Assembly (NCBI GenBank): GCA_001804805.1
Contig: MHBH01000001.1
Span: forward strand, 42,790 to 87,532
Origin: Lentisphaerae bacterium GWF2_49_21
Lineage (GTDB): Bacteria; Verrucomicrobiota; Lentisphaeria; Victivallales; GWF2-50-93
Direction of reading: 5' to 3'
Length of the DNA stretch: 44,743 nt
Shown here: positions 23,123 through 32,972 of the stretch, in pieces
Numbering within the stretch: position 1 is the first letter of the stretch
How the letters are laid out: each line of letters starts with the position of its first letter
Position numbers and translations under genes: made by a program
The notes under the pieces: generated by a model
What the model saw: the letters and a program-made list of their open reading frames with translations, nothing else
The model's database searches: none
What the model was told of the DNA's origin: nothing

Positions 23123-24457
23123 TCACCAAAATACCGTTACATAATCAGTAATCCTGAATATCCCAAGCGCAAGCCCGATTATTATTGAACCGAACAGGAT
23201 GACGTTTATCAGGACTGCGACAATCTCAATTATCTGGAGGAATCCCTTGGAAGAAGAGCTTATTTCAAAGCGCACCCATCGCAGGGATGTATCGAAGCCC
23301 TCGCTTAACCTATCCCTCATGACAGCATTCCTGATTATCATATTATGCAATGGATCATATAGCTCCATATCCTCCCAGGCATCAAGCCAGTTCCTGCCAT
23401 TCTCAGCTGACTTCACGAATTTCCCAAGCCTGAATTTTATAAACTGATAACGGCTTGAGGCTATGCTCCATTCAGCGGCTTTTATCACATCGTCACCGGA
23501 AGAAATAAAGGCGGCCATGGATCCGGACAGTTCAACTTGTGCGGCCGCCTTGTAATACCATCCGAAGACAGGCATCCTTATCAGGCATTCTTCCAGTATC
23601 CTTTTAATCAATGGAAGATTTGATATTAAAAGAACGGCACACAGGCCAATAAAGAGGAAAGACAATATCGCATCGTAATTGGCATGCAGGAAATCAGATA
23701 CGCAGAAGACTATCTTGGTCATTTCGGGATAATAAACAGTATTCCCCTCGTAAAGCTCATACAATATCTTCTGGAATTTTGGAACTATGAAAATCATGAG
23801 CCCCGTGGCTATCAGAGACAGGTTCACAAACTGGATTACAGGATATGCAAAGCTTGCCTTGATTTCATTTCTCAGGCCGTGGACAAAGCTTATATTTTCA
23901 GCCAGCTGCGGGAGAATTTCCCTGAGTTTCCTTTCCTTGTCGGCTTTTTGTATCGCAAGAAGCAGATAATCAGGGAAATATCTATGGAGCCTCCTGCTGA
24001 ATGATTCTGAAAGCGAAACTCCGTTTTTCAAATCCGCCGACACCAGCATTAATTGCGAATGGAATGATGGACTCGTGAAAACAATAAAGCTTTTTAACTT
24101 TTTCCTCTCATTTATAAAGAACAGGATAGGAAGAATTATCATGATCGCAATCATTATCATCGTCCATTTGATCATGTCTTCCATATAGATAGAGTTCCTC
24201 ATTAAAACGATCAAAAGCTTGAATATAAAAAAGAGTGCCAGTAAAAATACAGGAAGAAAAAGAAAATATGGACTTTTCCTGACTTTATATTTATCATCAT
24301 CAATTTGAGTCTCATTTCTTCCTTCCCTGCAGAATCCGTCAATCGCTTCATCAAAGGGTATATCGTTCCTGGCCGCAAACGCGAGAGTCTTCATAAAATA
24401 GTCGATGCCAGTATAGAAGTGCTGGCTATCAACATAGTATGGACCGTTCAGATTCAT
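23123..24457 (-). CDS. GspF-like platform protein, divergent type B (copy 2)
   Basis: The 444-residue inner-membrane protein starts TLAFAARNDIPFDEAIDGF, the GspF opening motif. An inserted pair of membrane helices follows (residues about 60-115), then two GspF-type halves. Helix-turn patterns such as LKNGVSLSESFSRRL and AAFISSGDDVIKAAEWS mark the two domains, and hydrophobic helices end it near residue 440. It is longer than a usual GspF (about 400). The nearest relative in the window is the 382-residue copy. The start is 3 bases after the previous gene, with GGTGG upstream. Confidence 0.82.
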   Translation of the reverse strand: MNLNGPYYVDSQHFYTGIDYFMKTLAFAARNDIPFDEAIDGFCREGRNETQIDDDKYKVRKSPYFLFLPVFLLALFFIFKLLIVLMRNSIYMEDMIKWTMIMIAIMIILPILFFINERKKLKSFIVFTSPSFHSQLMLVSADLKNGVSLSESFSRRLHRYFPDYLLLAIQKADKERKLREILPQLAENISFVHGLRNEIKASFAYPVIQFVNLSLIATGLMIFIVPKFQKILYELYEGNTVYYPEMTKIVFCVSDFLHANYDAILSFLFIGLCAVLLISNLPLIKRILEECLIRMPVFGWYYKAAAQVELSGSMAAFISSGDDVIKAAEWSIASSRYQFIKFRLGKFVKSAENGRNWLDAWEDMELYDPLHNMIIRNAVMRDRLSEGFDTSLRWVRFEISSSSKGFLQIIEIVAVLINVILFGSIIIGLALGIFRITDYVTVFW

Positions 24458-24460
24458 TTT

Positions 24461-25510
24461 TCATCCACCAAGCTTGTTTATGATTGCAATCAACGGCGTA
24501 AAGAGCCCTATAATAATACTGCCGACAGCGACGGAAAGTATGATTATCAGGAACGCCTCCCATGCCAATCCCGCCTTATTGATCGCGGCAATGGTTCTTT
24601 CCCGGTACATCTGGGAGAGATTCTTAAGCTCTTCAGACCGTCTGGTTTCAGGCACGTTTTTTACAGTCAGGACTATCAGGTCGGATATTATTTCCTCATT
24701 TTTCAGGCATTCGACAACATCCCTGCCCTCAGCGCATCCTCTTGAAATGTTCTTGAGCGAGGCTGAAAGCTTGGATTCCTCAATAATCTCGGAGATTGCC
24801 TCAAACGCATAGACCATTGAAAGCTTCTGTTCCATGAAGACAGCCCACATCGAGCAGAAACGGGACATCTGCAGGTTTTTGAAAATATTTCCAGAGAATG
24901 GAAGAAATCTTATTATCTTTATAAATGTCTTTTGGGACGCAGGACCTTTATTGGCAAAAAGCCAGATCAAAAAAGCAATTGATGAAAGAAAAAATGCCAG
25001 TATCGCAATCTCATATTTGACCGATAGTGAAGAGAGTGTGACAACTAAATCTGTAAGAGGAGGAAGCTTCTCACCCTCAAGAAGCTCACTGAATATCTGT
25101 GCGAACTGCGGCACTACAAGCCTGAGGATGAGAAAAAACAGCATGAATGAAAATGATATGGTGAACACCGGATACAGCGCAATTCCCTTCACCATCGAAA
25201 CAAGTTGGTGATTCATTCTCGACATATAGGCAATTTCGTTCAATATCTCGGACAAGGTTCCGCTTTTCTCGCCGCTTTCTATCATTCTTACATGGAACGG
25301 CTGGAAGTAATCAGGAAACTGCCCCATGGCCTCCGATAACGGCTGTCCCTTGGAGGTTCCTGCGGAAACGCTGAAGAGGACTTGTTTGAAGTCAGGCTTG
25401 TCAAAGTTGGCGGCAAGCTGGCGGATGCTTTCCGGAAGCGGCAGATTCGATTTCACAAGCAGTGATAGCTGCCTGTAGAAATCCGCGATTTCTGTTTCGT
25501 TGGTGGCCAT
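24461..25510 (-). CDS. GspF-like platform protein, type A (copy 2)
   Basis: The 349-residue protein has the GspF pattern FYRQLSLLVKSNLPLPESIRQLA at the start. VSAGTSKGQPLSEAMGQFP and MIESGEKSGTLSEIL follow in the first domain. Three membrane helices are present, and PQFAQIFSELLEGEKLPPLTDLVV precedes the second. Its sequence pattern closely parallels the protein at 26711-27748 (for example SELLEGEKLPPLT), so the two are paralogs. AGGA precedes the ATG. Confidence 0.88.
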   Translation of the reverse strand: MATNETEIADFYRQLSLLVKSNLPLPESIRQLAANFDKPDFKQVLFSVSAGTSKGQPLSEAMGQFPDYFQPFHVRMIESGEKSGTLSEILNEIAYMSRMNHQLVSMVKGIALYPVFTISFSFMLFFLILRLVVPQFAQIFSELLEGEKLPPLTDLVVTLSSLSVKYEIAILAFFLSSIAFLIWLFANKGPASQKTFIKIIRFLPFSGNIFKNLQMSRFCSMWAVFMEQKLSMVYAFEAISEIIEESKLSASLKNISRGCAEGRDVVECLKNEEIISDLIVLTVKNVPETRRSEELKNLSQMYRERTIAAINKAGLAWEAFLIIILSVAVGSIIIGLFTPLIAIINKLGG

Positions 25511-25540
25511 ACTGTCCTAATGTACCATTGTTAACGTATT

Positions 25541-26689
25541 TTAAAATGCCTCCGCGAGATATCCGATTATTCTGAATATCGAACCCAGCAGGGCTATTGC
25601 CGTTGAAGCGACAATGAGTCCTATGAACAATATTCCCGAGATCTCTATCCACCGGAGCTTTTTCACGGACGACTTCGAAACATCATTTGAGAGCCATACC
25701 AGCATTGTATCAAATCCTTCGGCGGGATTGTTCCTTGCCGCAGAATTAGTCACTATCCAGTCATTTATTGATACGCCAAACCCCATCTCCATCCATGCCA
25801 AAGACCAATCCTTCCCATTTTTTACCGACACTGCGAATTTCAAGAGTTTTTTCCTCATCCATGGCCTTCCAATCGTTGCCGCACTTATTTCCGCAGCCTC
25901 TGCAATGTCTTTTCCTGAAGACAGATATGACGCCATGGATCCGGCAAGTTCAAGCAAGGCGTTCCTTTTAACGCTTCTGTTAAGCAAGGGGATTCTGACA
26001 ATGATTTCCTCGAAAATGATTTTTAAATAAGATCCAAGAGGAATGTAGATTAACATGAATAGAAGAAAAAACATCAGCATAGTAAAGAAGTTTGAGAACA
26101 GCCAGTTTGATACAGAAATGTACCTGTTTAGAAAAACTGGAGTTTCCGTACCCTCCAAAAGCTCAGCGTAAATCTTTTCAAACTTTGGGACAATGAATAT
26201 TGACAAGAATGATGTTATGAAAATAATAACAACAAGTTCAATTGTCGGAAAACTCAGCGCGGAAAATATCCTCATCTTTATATCGGTCACGAAATTAATT
26301 CTTTTGGCAAAGCGTGGCATCATTTCCGCGAGACATCCTTCTTTCTCAGCTTTTTCCACAGCCTCAAGGAAATATGCAGGAAGATAATTTGATAGCCTTT
26401 TCCTCAGGGCCAGATGGAGAGGCGCTCCTTTTTTAATGTCGATAATTGCAAGCTCCAGGGAAGTACTCCACTTTTTCCTGAAAAAATTGCTGAAGTGCGG
26501 CATCAGATCGTCCTTGCCTCGCACCGTTCCGCAGTCCGTAATGGTCGACAGGGCCTCATCAAAGGGAATGTTATGATCTGCGGCCCAGGCTATGGTGCTG
26601 GCAAGAATGCCAGCCTTGGAATATGAAAGCATGCCGTCTGCCGACTCGGCATATTTTCCACTCGTATAAAGTAAATTGTTGCCCATCAT
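25541..26689 (-). CDS. GspF-like platform protein, divergent type B (copy 1)
   Basis: The 382-residue membrane protein opens with STIAWAADHNIPFDEALSTI, similar to the 444-residue copy. It has IKKGAPLHLALRKRLSNYLPAYF, VEKAEKEGCLAEM and PKFEKIYAELLEGTETPVF. A second-domain pattern is LAGSMASYLSSGKDIAEAAEIS. It lacks the inserted helix pair of copy 2. It is translationally close to its neighbours on both sides. Confidence 0.85.
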   Translation of the reverse strand: MMGNNLLYTSGKYAESADGMLSYSKAGILASTIAWAADHNIPFDEALSTITDCGTVRGKDDLMPHFSNFFRKKWSTSLELAIIDIKKGAPLHLALRKRLSNYLPAYFLEAVEKAEKEGCLAEMMPRFAKRINFVTDIKMRIFSALSFPTIELVVIIFITSFLSIFIVPKFEKIYAELLEGTETPVFLNRYISVSNWLFSNFFTMLMFFLLFMLIYIPLGSYLKIIFEEIIVRIPLLNRSVKRNALLELAGSMASYLSSGKDIAEAAEISAATIGRPWMRKKLLKFAVSVKNGKDWSLAWMEMGFGVSINDWIVTNSAARNNPAEGFDTMLVWLSNDVSKSSVKKLRWIEISGILFIGLIVASTAIALLGSIFRIIGYLAEAF

Positions 26690-26710
26690 AACGACTTGTC
26701 CTTAGGTTCC

Positions 26711-27748
26711 TTAATAGATAAAATGGCTGAGTATAGGCAGGAATAATATAAATATGATGGTTCCTACAGCACATATCATCATCATCATGGAAACAAGTTC
26801 CCAGGCAGTGCCCAAGCGCCTGAATCCAAGCGTTGCCCTGTCCTTGAACAGTTCGGCCAGCCTGTCGAGCTCTGAAGAAAGTTCCTTTTCAGGGCTGTGC
26901 TTCAGGGTCAAAGTCAATACTTCAGAGATATCTCCCTCCTTCGAGAGTTCTTCTACAAGGTTGCCACCTTCAGAACATTTGGATGCAATTCTTTTCAACG
27001 CCAGCTCCAGTCTCTTGTTTTCGACAAGCCCGGCTATGACAGACAGGGCTTCCGCTGCAGGTATGTTCTGCTTTATCATCAAGGACCAGAGCGAGCAGAT
27101 CCGCGCCATGGAAAGATTATAGAAAATCACATTTGAAAAAGGGACCGCCTTGATTACTTCCAGGAATATCTTCTGTGAAAAGAGGCTGTTTCCCAGCAGC
27201 CAGACTGAAAAAGCTATGTGCGAAATAAAAATAAAAGCGACAAAATAAACATGATTTCTTGTCAGTTCAGATATCCCCATAATGAACTGGGTCAGAGGCG
27301 GAAGCTTCTCGCCTTCAAGCAGGTCGCTGAAAATAATCGCAAAATGAGGAACGATATAGTACATGAGAAGGAAGAATATGAAAAACGCAAAAGTAGTAGT
27401 GAACAGTGGATATGCCAAAACATCTTTTACCAGGATGGTCAGCTGGCTCTGCAGGTGCGAAACACGCGCAATATCCAGCAGGATGTCGGGGAGAAGTCCG
27501 GATTTTTCCCCCAAGCTGATCATTTTCACGTGCATCGGATGGAAGTAGGAGGGGAATCTTTGCATCGCTTCGGCAAGGGGAACACCTTTTGACGTGTCCT
27601 CGCTTATTTTTTGGAGGATTTCCCGGAATTCCTTATGCCCTGAATTCCTGCCGAGATGACAGAGGGTTTCAGGAAGAGGCATGTTGGATTTTGTGAGGAT
27701 TGATAGTTCCCTGTAGAAGTCTGTAATTTCCTGGCTTCTTGTTTTCAC
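26711..27748 (-). CDS. GspF-like platform protein, type A (copy 1)
   Basis: The 345-residue protein starts with GTG, supported by GAGGAG 9 bases upstream. Key patterns are FYRELSILTKSNMPLPETLCHL, ISEDTSKGVPLAEAMQRFP, ISLGEKSGLLPDI and IFSDLLEGEKLPPLTQF, matching the type A copy at 24461-25510. GspF forms the inner-membrane platform around which the ATPase turns. It starts 31 bases after the macroglobulin gene. Confidence 0.88.
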   Translation of the reverse strand: MKTRSQEITDFYRELSILTKSNMPLPETLCHLGRNSGHKEFREILQKISEDTSKGVPLAEAMQRFPSYFHPMHVKMISLGEKSGLLPDILLDIARVSHLQSQLTILVKDVLAYPLFTTTFAFFIFFLLMYYIVPHFAIIFSDLLEGEKLPPLTQFIMGISELTRNHVYFVAFIFISHIAFSVWLLGNSLFSQKIFLEVIKAVPFSNVIFYNLSMARICSLWSLMIKQNIPAAEALSVIAGLVENKRLELALKRIASKCSEGGNLVEELSKEGDISEVLTLTLKHSPEKELSSELDRLAELFKDRATLGFRRLGTAWELVSMMMMICAVGTIIFILFLPILSHFIY

Positions 27749-27779
27749 TGTATTTCGCTCCTCATGCTATAATCTCACT

Positions 27780-30700
27780 TCATTGTTCAACTTTTTCAAC
27801 TTCAATAGCGACAGAACCGGTTTCGGAACTGATCGCAGGCTGATAATATTCATAAGCCCGTGAAACCGGAGTCTGCGCCCTTATCGGATATTTCGCCTTC
27901 ATATCAAAGGAAACAACCGCCTGGGAATTGGCTTTGATCTCCCTGAGATAAATTATTGCCTGCCGCCCCCTTATTTCCCATTGTTCAATATCATTTCGGT
28001 CTTTCATGGCCTCCAGCTTGTCAGGAATCACATCAAAACCCGGAGGCACTCCAATGTCCACGAGGACCATATTGGCAGGCATCGCCCCGTTGTTGTCCAC
28101 AGTAGCCCTGCAGTTTATAATATCATTGACCTTCAGGTTATTCTTTTCGTATTCGACATTGATCTTCAGGATCTCCTTGGCGTCTGAAGAGTGCTCCTTT
28201 TGGGGGATATAATACTCAACAACGAGCTGATAATTGTAGTTTTCATCTTTGGGAGAACGTATTTCAACGGAGTTCACTCCTAGCTGCACGGACGCTGCCA
28301 GATCAATCAGCTGGCATATGTCATAGTTCTCCCCGGTAATGCCTATTTTATTTACCGCTTTCCCGTTTACAGATATCGTTATCTCATAGGGCTTGTCGTA
28401 TTTCTTCTGTTTCTTCCCCGCTATAATCGCACGCAGGCACTGGATTGTCGACTGGGTGGTCCCCCAGTTTCCATTCTTATCCTTTTTACTGATCAGCCAT
28501 GACAGCACCTTGGAAGCCGTAGCCGTATGCTGTCCTGCCCTGAACATTGCCTGAAGTGCAAGGGCGGTTGCTTCAGTATCATAATAAATGTTCTTTTTCC
28601 CCTTGATGTTCCACATTACGAAATCCCCCTCCTCGCTCCTCGATTCATACAGCTTTTCTATCATATTATCGGCCTCCGGCCTTCTTGCAGCGGCAAAGGC
28701 ATTTGCACAGTACGCAAGCGTCCTTGCATCCTTGATCTCATCGAGATGTTTAAGGATATAATTGAACGATGGCTCCAGCTCAGAATTATCGAGTCCGGAT
28801 TCGGCGAGCGACATCAGGATATATGACGTAACTTCAATATCTGTATTCAGCCCCAGGGCCCATCTTTCATTCTTCCAGGAACCGTCCGCCTCGCGTTTGT
28901 AGATAAGCCATTTCCTTGTCCTCTCAATGACCTTTAAATCAACGCTCTCATAGACTTTCCGCATATCACAGAATTCCATCAGGCCGTAGGCGGACAATAC
29001 TGTATTAGCCGGAGATCTTCCGAACCATTCAAATCCACCGTTTGAGATCTCGAAAGAAAGAAGGCGCTGATATCCGGTATTTATCATGCCCAGGGCCTTC
29101 ATCTGTATCTCGGGTGATATCTGACCGGTCTTCTTCATGTACTGCAGAGCAAGTACATTAGGATAAGTTATCGATGAAGTCTGCTCAAAACATCCAGACG
29201 GCATCTTCAGTATTGATTCCATCCCATCGACAATCTGGCTGAAAACTCCCGGATATATCCTCATATATGCCCTGGCCGAACCTTCAACGGCGTTTCCGGG
29301 TATTTCAAACTTGTCCATCGTCTTTCCATCGACAGGAGAACCATTGATGACTATTTCAATCCTCTCCCCGGCAGGTTCAACCTCGATATTCCTTTCAATC
29401 GCGTCAGAGCTGTTCTTTCCAAAAGCCTTGACCGTTAGGGAATGCTTCCCAGATTTTACGGCTTCAACGGTGAAATATATGCTCTTCACCTGGCCTGGCA
29501 GAATGACAATTTCCTTTTTGAGCGAATCGGAAATCCTGAACGAACCATTGTCCACAAGCTCAAGCTTCACGGTCTGGGATTCATTCAGATAATTGTAGAC
29601 AGTAACAGGAATGCTGACAATATCGTGCTGAGTGAGTTTCACCGGGAAATCAATGTCGACAAAGAAATCCTTGAATACTGTGATATTATCCTCGGATGAA
29701 CCCAGTCTTCCGTTCTTATCAACGGCACCGGTCGACATCCGCCAGGTCGTAATTGAATCAGCCAGCGGGATCTCCACTGATGCCTTTCCATTCTCATCGG
29801 TCACAATTTCAGGAATCCATAGCAGGGTCTCCGGAAAATAGCGGCGGATACGGGCGCTGCCAACAGCCTTGTCGACATATTTTTCGTCCTGATCAATGAA
29901 AGGCTTCACCTCCTGCGTTGGATTTCCATAACCACCGCTCCATCCATCACCTCCACCGAGTTTATTCGTTATGCAAATCAATGGCATGAACATACTGATA
30001 ACAGTGATTGGAACAAGTATCAGTATCAACCCTATTGGACCATAGAAGAAGAATGCCATGAATATGAAAAGGGCGGGAGTCTCTCCCATTTTCCTTCCAA
30101 GCCCCCTTGCAGGCACCTGGCGGACGACGGGAGTTGCAAGCATTGATCCGCCTGTAAATGTAGTCACCCCGCAGGCATAGACGGAATATAAAGTTGCCAT
30201 TATGGCCAAGACAAGCAGGATATAAATCTCCAATAAATGCCTATTGACCGGCAGGCATACGGTAAGGAATGCAACCAATGCCGTTATAAGAACATAAAGA
30301 GGGTAGGCATAGAATGTCGGAAACAGCACCTTGTGTGAATTGTCCAGTTTCCAGGACAGCCTGAAAAACTTCTCAAGAGCTTTCCTGTATTTTAAAAATG
30401 AAATCAGGGCAGGAATGAACGTAATAACAAACAAAGTGAATAGCCAATAGAACAGGTAGCCATCCGCTATTTTCAACCTGAGACATAGAAGAACGATGCA
30501 GCAGGCAACCATGGGAACGCATGCAATCCATTTCCAGGTAATTGATGACAAGGAGCTCTCCCATTCATACCTGTCGCATTTTATGAATTCATATGTATTC
30601 TCCGCAGGAACCAAGGTCCTCTTCAAACCAAGAAGCAATGCCGGAAGGATCATCAGGAAGAAAACACCGATAAGCGCGAATATTATTCCTGCACTTAGCC

Positions 30701-32972
30701 TTTCCTGGTATTTATTCTTCTTTTCATCCAGCGCCTGTTTCCTTTTATCATAGCTTTCACCTGCAGTAAACTCGGCCTTGTTTATTTTCATATCGTTCGA
30801 AAGAAGCATGCCTGCCGACTGCTGATAGCTTTTTTCATTCCCCGCCGTTTCAGGGAATATCCGCGGAACAGCCTTTATCTGGTATTTCGGCTTGAGAAGC
30901 TCTTCCTGAAGGAGGAAATACATCTTTTCAAAGCCGGGATGCATCTGGCAAAGTGAAAAAACGGCCTCATCTACAATGGAAAGGCTCAACGCCGCAACAA
31001 CCGGCTTGCCGTTCTTGTCTTCAACTGCTAACTTCGCAGCGCAATTTCCTCCGGGCAGATATTTATCCTTATCCAGCTGAGTGGTTATCTTAAGGCTCTT
31101 CGGATCGTTGACCTGGATAAGCCTCAGATCGGAAACTATCTCGCCTCCGGGAAGTATCCTATATGCCTGGACCTGGAGCGTGCCGACAAGCTTGTCATCC
31201 ATGTCTATGAAACATTCGGCTTCCTTGTTTTTCACCTCGATTGTCTTCATCAGGATGCAGACACCGTTGCGGACGACATCGAGAAAGAATATGCCTGTTT
31301 CGACCGAGGTCATTATATTTATCTTTGCAGTATCGCCGACCTTGTAGACAGCCTTGTCCGTACGTAGAATGAAGTTTTCAGGCAAGGAATCTATCGAGTA
31401 TGATTTCTTTCCGGCTTGCTCGCGGTTGCCGGCACTCTTGACAGTGTATGCCAAACTCCAGCATGGAACACCAGAACTGGTGTTGCTTCTTCTGCTGAAG
31501 ATGGGAAAACCAGGGGGATTTTCATCTGCTTTGCCAGGAATCGCATCATTTATGTGGGGCGTAGCTGCGAACATCGCAATACCATTGTCATCTGTGGAAA
31601 CAGCACCAATTTTTTCAATATTGACCTCGGTCTTGACAGGCGTGCCGTCGGGATAGCTTGTAAAGACATAGAAATTAGTCTTTATTGGCAGAATCCTTCC
31701 ATTTTCCGGGAAGAATTCAACCTTGAAAGTGTCCTTGGAGATAACAGTCTTTTTTAAAAGCGACTGGCTGTGCCCTCCGGAATCCGTGGCTGAAACATCC
31801 AGCTTCACAAAAGCATCTCCGCTTTCAAGATGGCTGCCTGTAAAATATTCCTTCAAGGGAATGCTGAATTCGTAAACTCCTCCGCTGTCGCTCTTTCCCT
31901 TGACTGATGCAAACTCGTTGAATTTATCAGTGAAATCAGATGCCTTCACAGTAATATCCGCGCCTGAAACCGGTTTTCCGAACATATATGAAAGGGCTAC
32001 TGTTCCCCTGACGATCTCTCCTGGCTTGTAGAAGCACTGATCTGTCTTCACGGAAATGGAAAACTTAGGCAGGACATATTTCTTCACTTCGACAGTCTTC
32101 TCCGAAACGGTGTTCCCCATGGAAACCTTTATGCTGTAATCGCCGCTGTTCACCTGCTCTGCAAGAAGGAATGAAGTTGCGGCTATGCCGAAATCAGAAG
32201 TCTTCAATTCCTTCCTGTAGACCTTGTTTCCTTTCGGATCAAAGATTTCCATGTTGACATTCCTGCCGGCTGCCGGCTTTATCGAAGATGTCTCCATCGT
32301 CAGCGTTCTTATGTTCATAGTCTGTCCAGGCTGATAGACAGGCTTGTCCGTCGACAGCATGCACTTATAGGTACGCCTGACTGAAATCTGGCGTTCGGCG
32401 TTGACTTTCTGGCGGGTGTTCAGTACATATGCCTCAAGCTTGTAGTCCCCTTCGCTTATCTCAGGGAACACCTTCTCGACCACGGCTATCCCATTATTGT
32501 CGGTAACAGCCTCAAATGTCTCAAGGATTTTTCCGTTGCAGTCCTTCAACAAAATTTCGAGATCTTTGTTTTTGATCGCCGTCGAAGTCTGTCCATCGCG
32601 TATGAACACCCTGAAGGAGAGCTTCTGATCAGGTGAAAAGTTCCTGTGGCTGTAAATGAAAATTTCGGAAGGATCGGCCTTTGCGCTCAATATGTGGAAG
32701 GAAAGAGCAGTAGTCGCCAGTATCGCAGCAGAAAGAATTATTGCCGCAGCCTTCTGGAAAGTCCTGTTGAAAAAAAGCCCCCAGAAATCCCTGACATCTC
32801 CCATTGTCACAGGGGAAGGAACTTTATCCCTTATTGACCTCAGCACCTTTTTGACAAAAGCTTCATCGGGATTTACTCCTGCACGTACAACTTCCCTGAT
32901 CATTCCGTCCATTGCCGGTTTATCACCGGCATTACAGGGTATTTCCTCTTTTTTCATCTCTTCCTTATTCAT
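27780..32972 (-). CDS. Membrane-anchored alpha-2-macroglobulin-like protein with polytopic insert
   Basis: Alpha-2-macroglobulins trap proteases and bind them covalently through a thioester. The ATG at 32972 overlaps the sigma-factor stop and gives 1730 residues. Visible order: a charged cytoplasmic N-terminus (1-73) and one membrane helix (74-95). Macroglobulin beta-domains follow, with repeats such as CMLSTDKPVYQPGQTMNIR and FYKPGEIVRGTVALSYMFGKP. A helix-rich insert with about six membrane segments lies at about 755-1003. The C-terminal macroglobulin part includes SITTWRMSTGAVDKNGRLG and the thioester site Gly-Cys1261-Phe-Glu-Gln1264, where CGEQ or CLEQ is usual. An all-helical thioester domain and a receptor-type end domain follow. 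An even number of helices would put both large parts in the periplasm. The short N-terminus next to an ECF sigma factor could act as an anti-sigma region; this is inference. No pbpC partner is present. Confidence 0.88.
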   Translation of the reverse strand: MNKEEMKKEEIPCNAGDKPAMDGMIREVVRAGVNPDEAFVKKVLRSIRDKVPSPVTMGDVRDFWGLFFNRTFQKAAAIILSAAILATTALSFHILSAKADPSEIFIYSHRNFSPDQKLSFRVFIRDGQTSTAIKNKDLEILLKDCNGKILETFEAVTDNNGIAVVEKVFPEISEGDYKLEAYVLNTRQKVNAERQISVRRTYKCMLSTDKPVYQPGQTMNIRTLTMETSSIKPAAGRNVNMEIFDPKGNKVYRKELKTSDFGIAATSFLLAEQVNSGDYSIKVSMGNTVSEKTVEVKKYVLPKFSISVKTDQCFYKPGEIVRGTVALSYMFGKPVSGADITVKASDFTDKFNEFASVKGKSDSGGVYEFSIPLKEYFTGSHLESGDAFVKLDVSATDSGGHSQSLLKKTVISKDTFKVEFFPENGRILPIKTNFYVFTSYPDGTPVKTEVNIEKIGAVSTDDNGIAMFAATPHINDAIPGKADENPPGFPIFSRRSNTSSGVPCWSLAYTVKSAGNREQAGKKSYSIDSLPENFILRTDKAVYKVGDTAKINIMTSVETGIFFLDVVRNGVCILMKTIEVKNKEAECFIDMDDKLVGTLQVQAYRILPGGEIVSDLRLIQVNDPKSLKITTQLDKDKYLPGGNCAAKLAVEDKNGKPVVAALSLSIVDEAVFSLCQMHPGFEKMYFLLQEELLKPKYQIKAVPRIFPETAGNEKSYQQSAGMLLSNDMKINKAEFTAGESYDKRKQALDEKKNKYQERLSAGIIFALIGVFFLMILPALLLGLKRTLVPAENTYEFIKCDRYEWESSLSSITWKWIACVPMVACCIVLLCLRLKIADGYLFYWLFTLFVITFIPALISFLKYRKALEKFFRLSWKLDNSHKVLFPTFYAYPLYVLITALVAFLTVCLPVNRHLLEIYILLVLAIMATLYSVYACGVTTFTGGSMLATPVVRQVPARGLGRKMGETPALFIFMAFFFYGPIGLILILVPITVISMFMPLICITNKLGGGDGWSGGYGNPTQEVKPFIDQDEKYVDKAVGSARIRRYFPETLLWIPEIVTDENGKASVEIPLADSITTWRMSTGAVDKNGRLGSSEDNITVFKDFFVDIDFPVKLTQHDIVSIPVTVYNYLNESQTVKLELVDNGSFRISDSLKKEIVILPGQVKSIYFTVEAVKSGKHSLTVKAFGKNSSDAIERNIEVEPAGERIEIVINGSPVDGKTMDKFEIPGNAVEGSARAYMRIYPGVFSQIVDGMESILKMPSGCFEQTSSITYPNVLALQYMKKTGQISPEIQMKALGMINTGYQRLLSFEISNGGFEWFGRSPANTVLSAYGLMEFCDMRKVYESVDLKVIERTRKWLIYKREADGSWKNERWALGLNTDIEVTSYILMSLAESGLDNSELEPSFNYILKHLDEIKDARTLAYCANAFAAARRPEADNMIEKLYESRSEEGDFVMWNIKGKKNIYYDTEATALALQAMFRAGQHTATASKVLSWLISKKDKNGNWGTTQSTIQCLRAIIAGKKQKKYDKPYEITISVNGKAVNKIGITGENYDICQLIDLAASVQLGVNSVEIRSPKDENYNYQLVVEYYIPQKEHSSDAKEILKINVEYEKNNLKVNDIINCRATVDNNGAMPANMVLVDIGVPPGFDVIPDKLEAMKDRNDIEQWEIRGRQAIIYLREIKANSQAVVSFDMKAKYPIRAQTPVSRAYEYYQPAISSETGSVAIEVEKVEQ

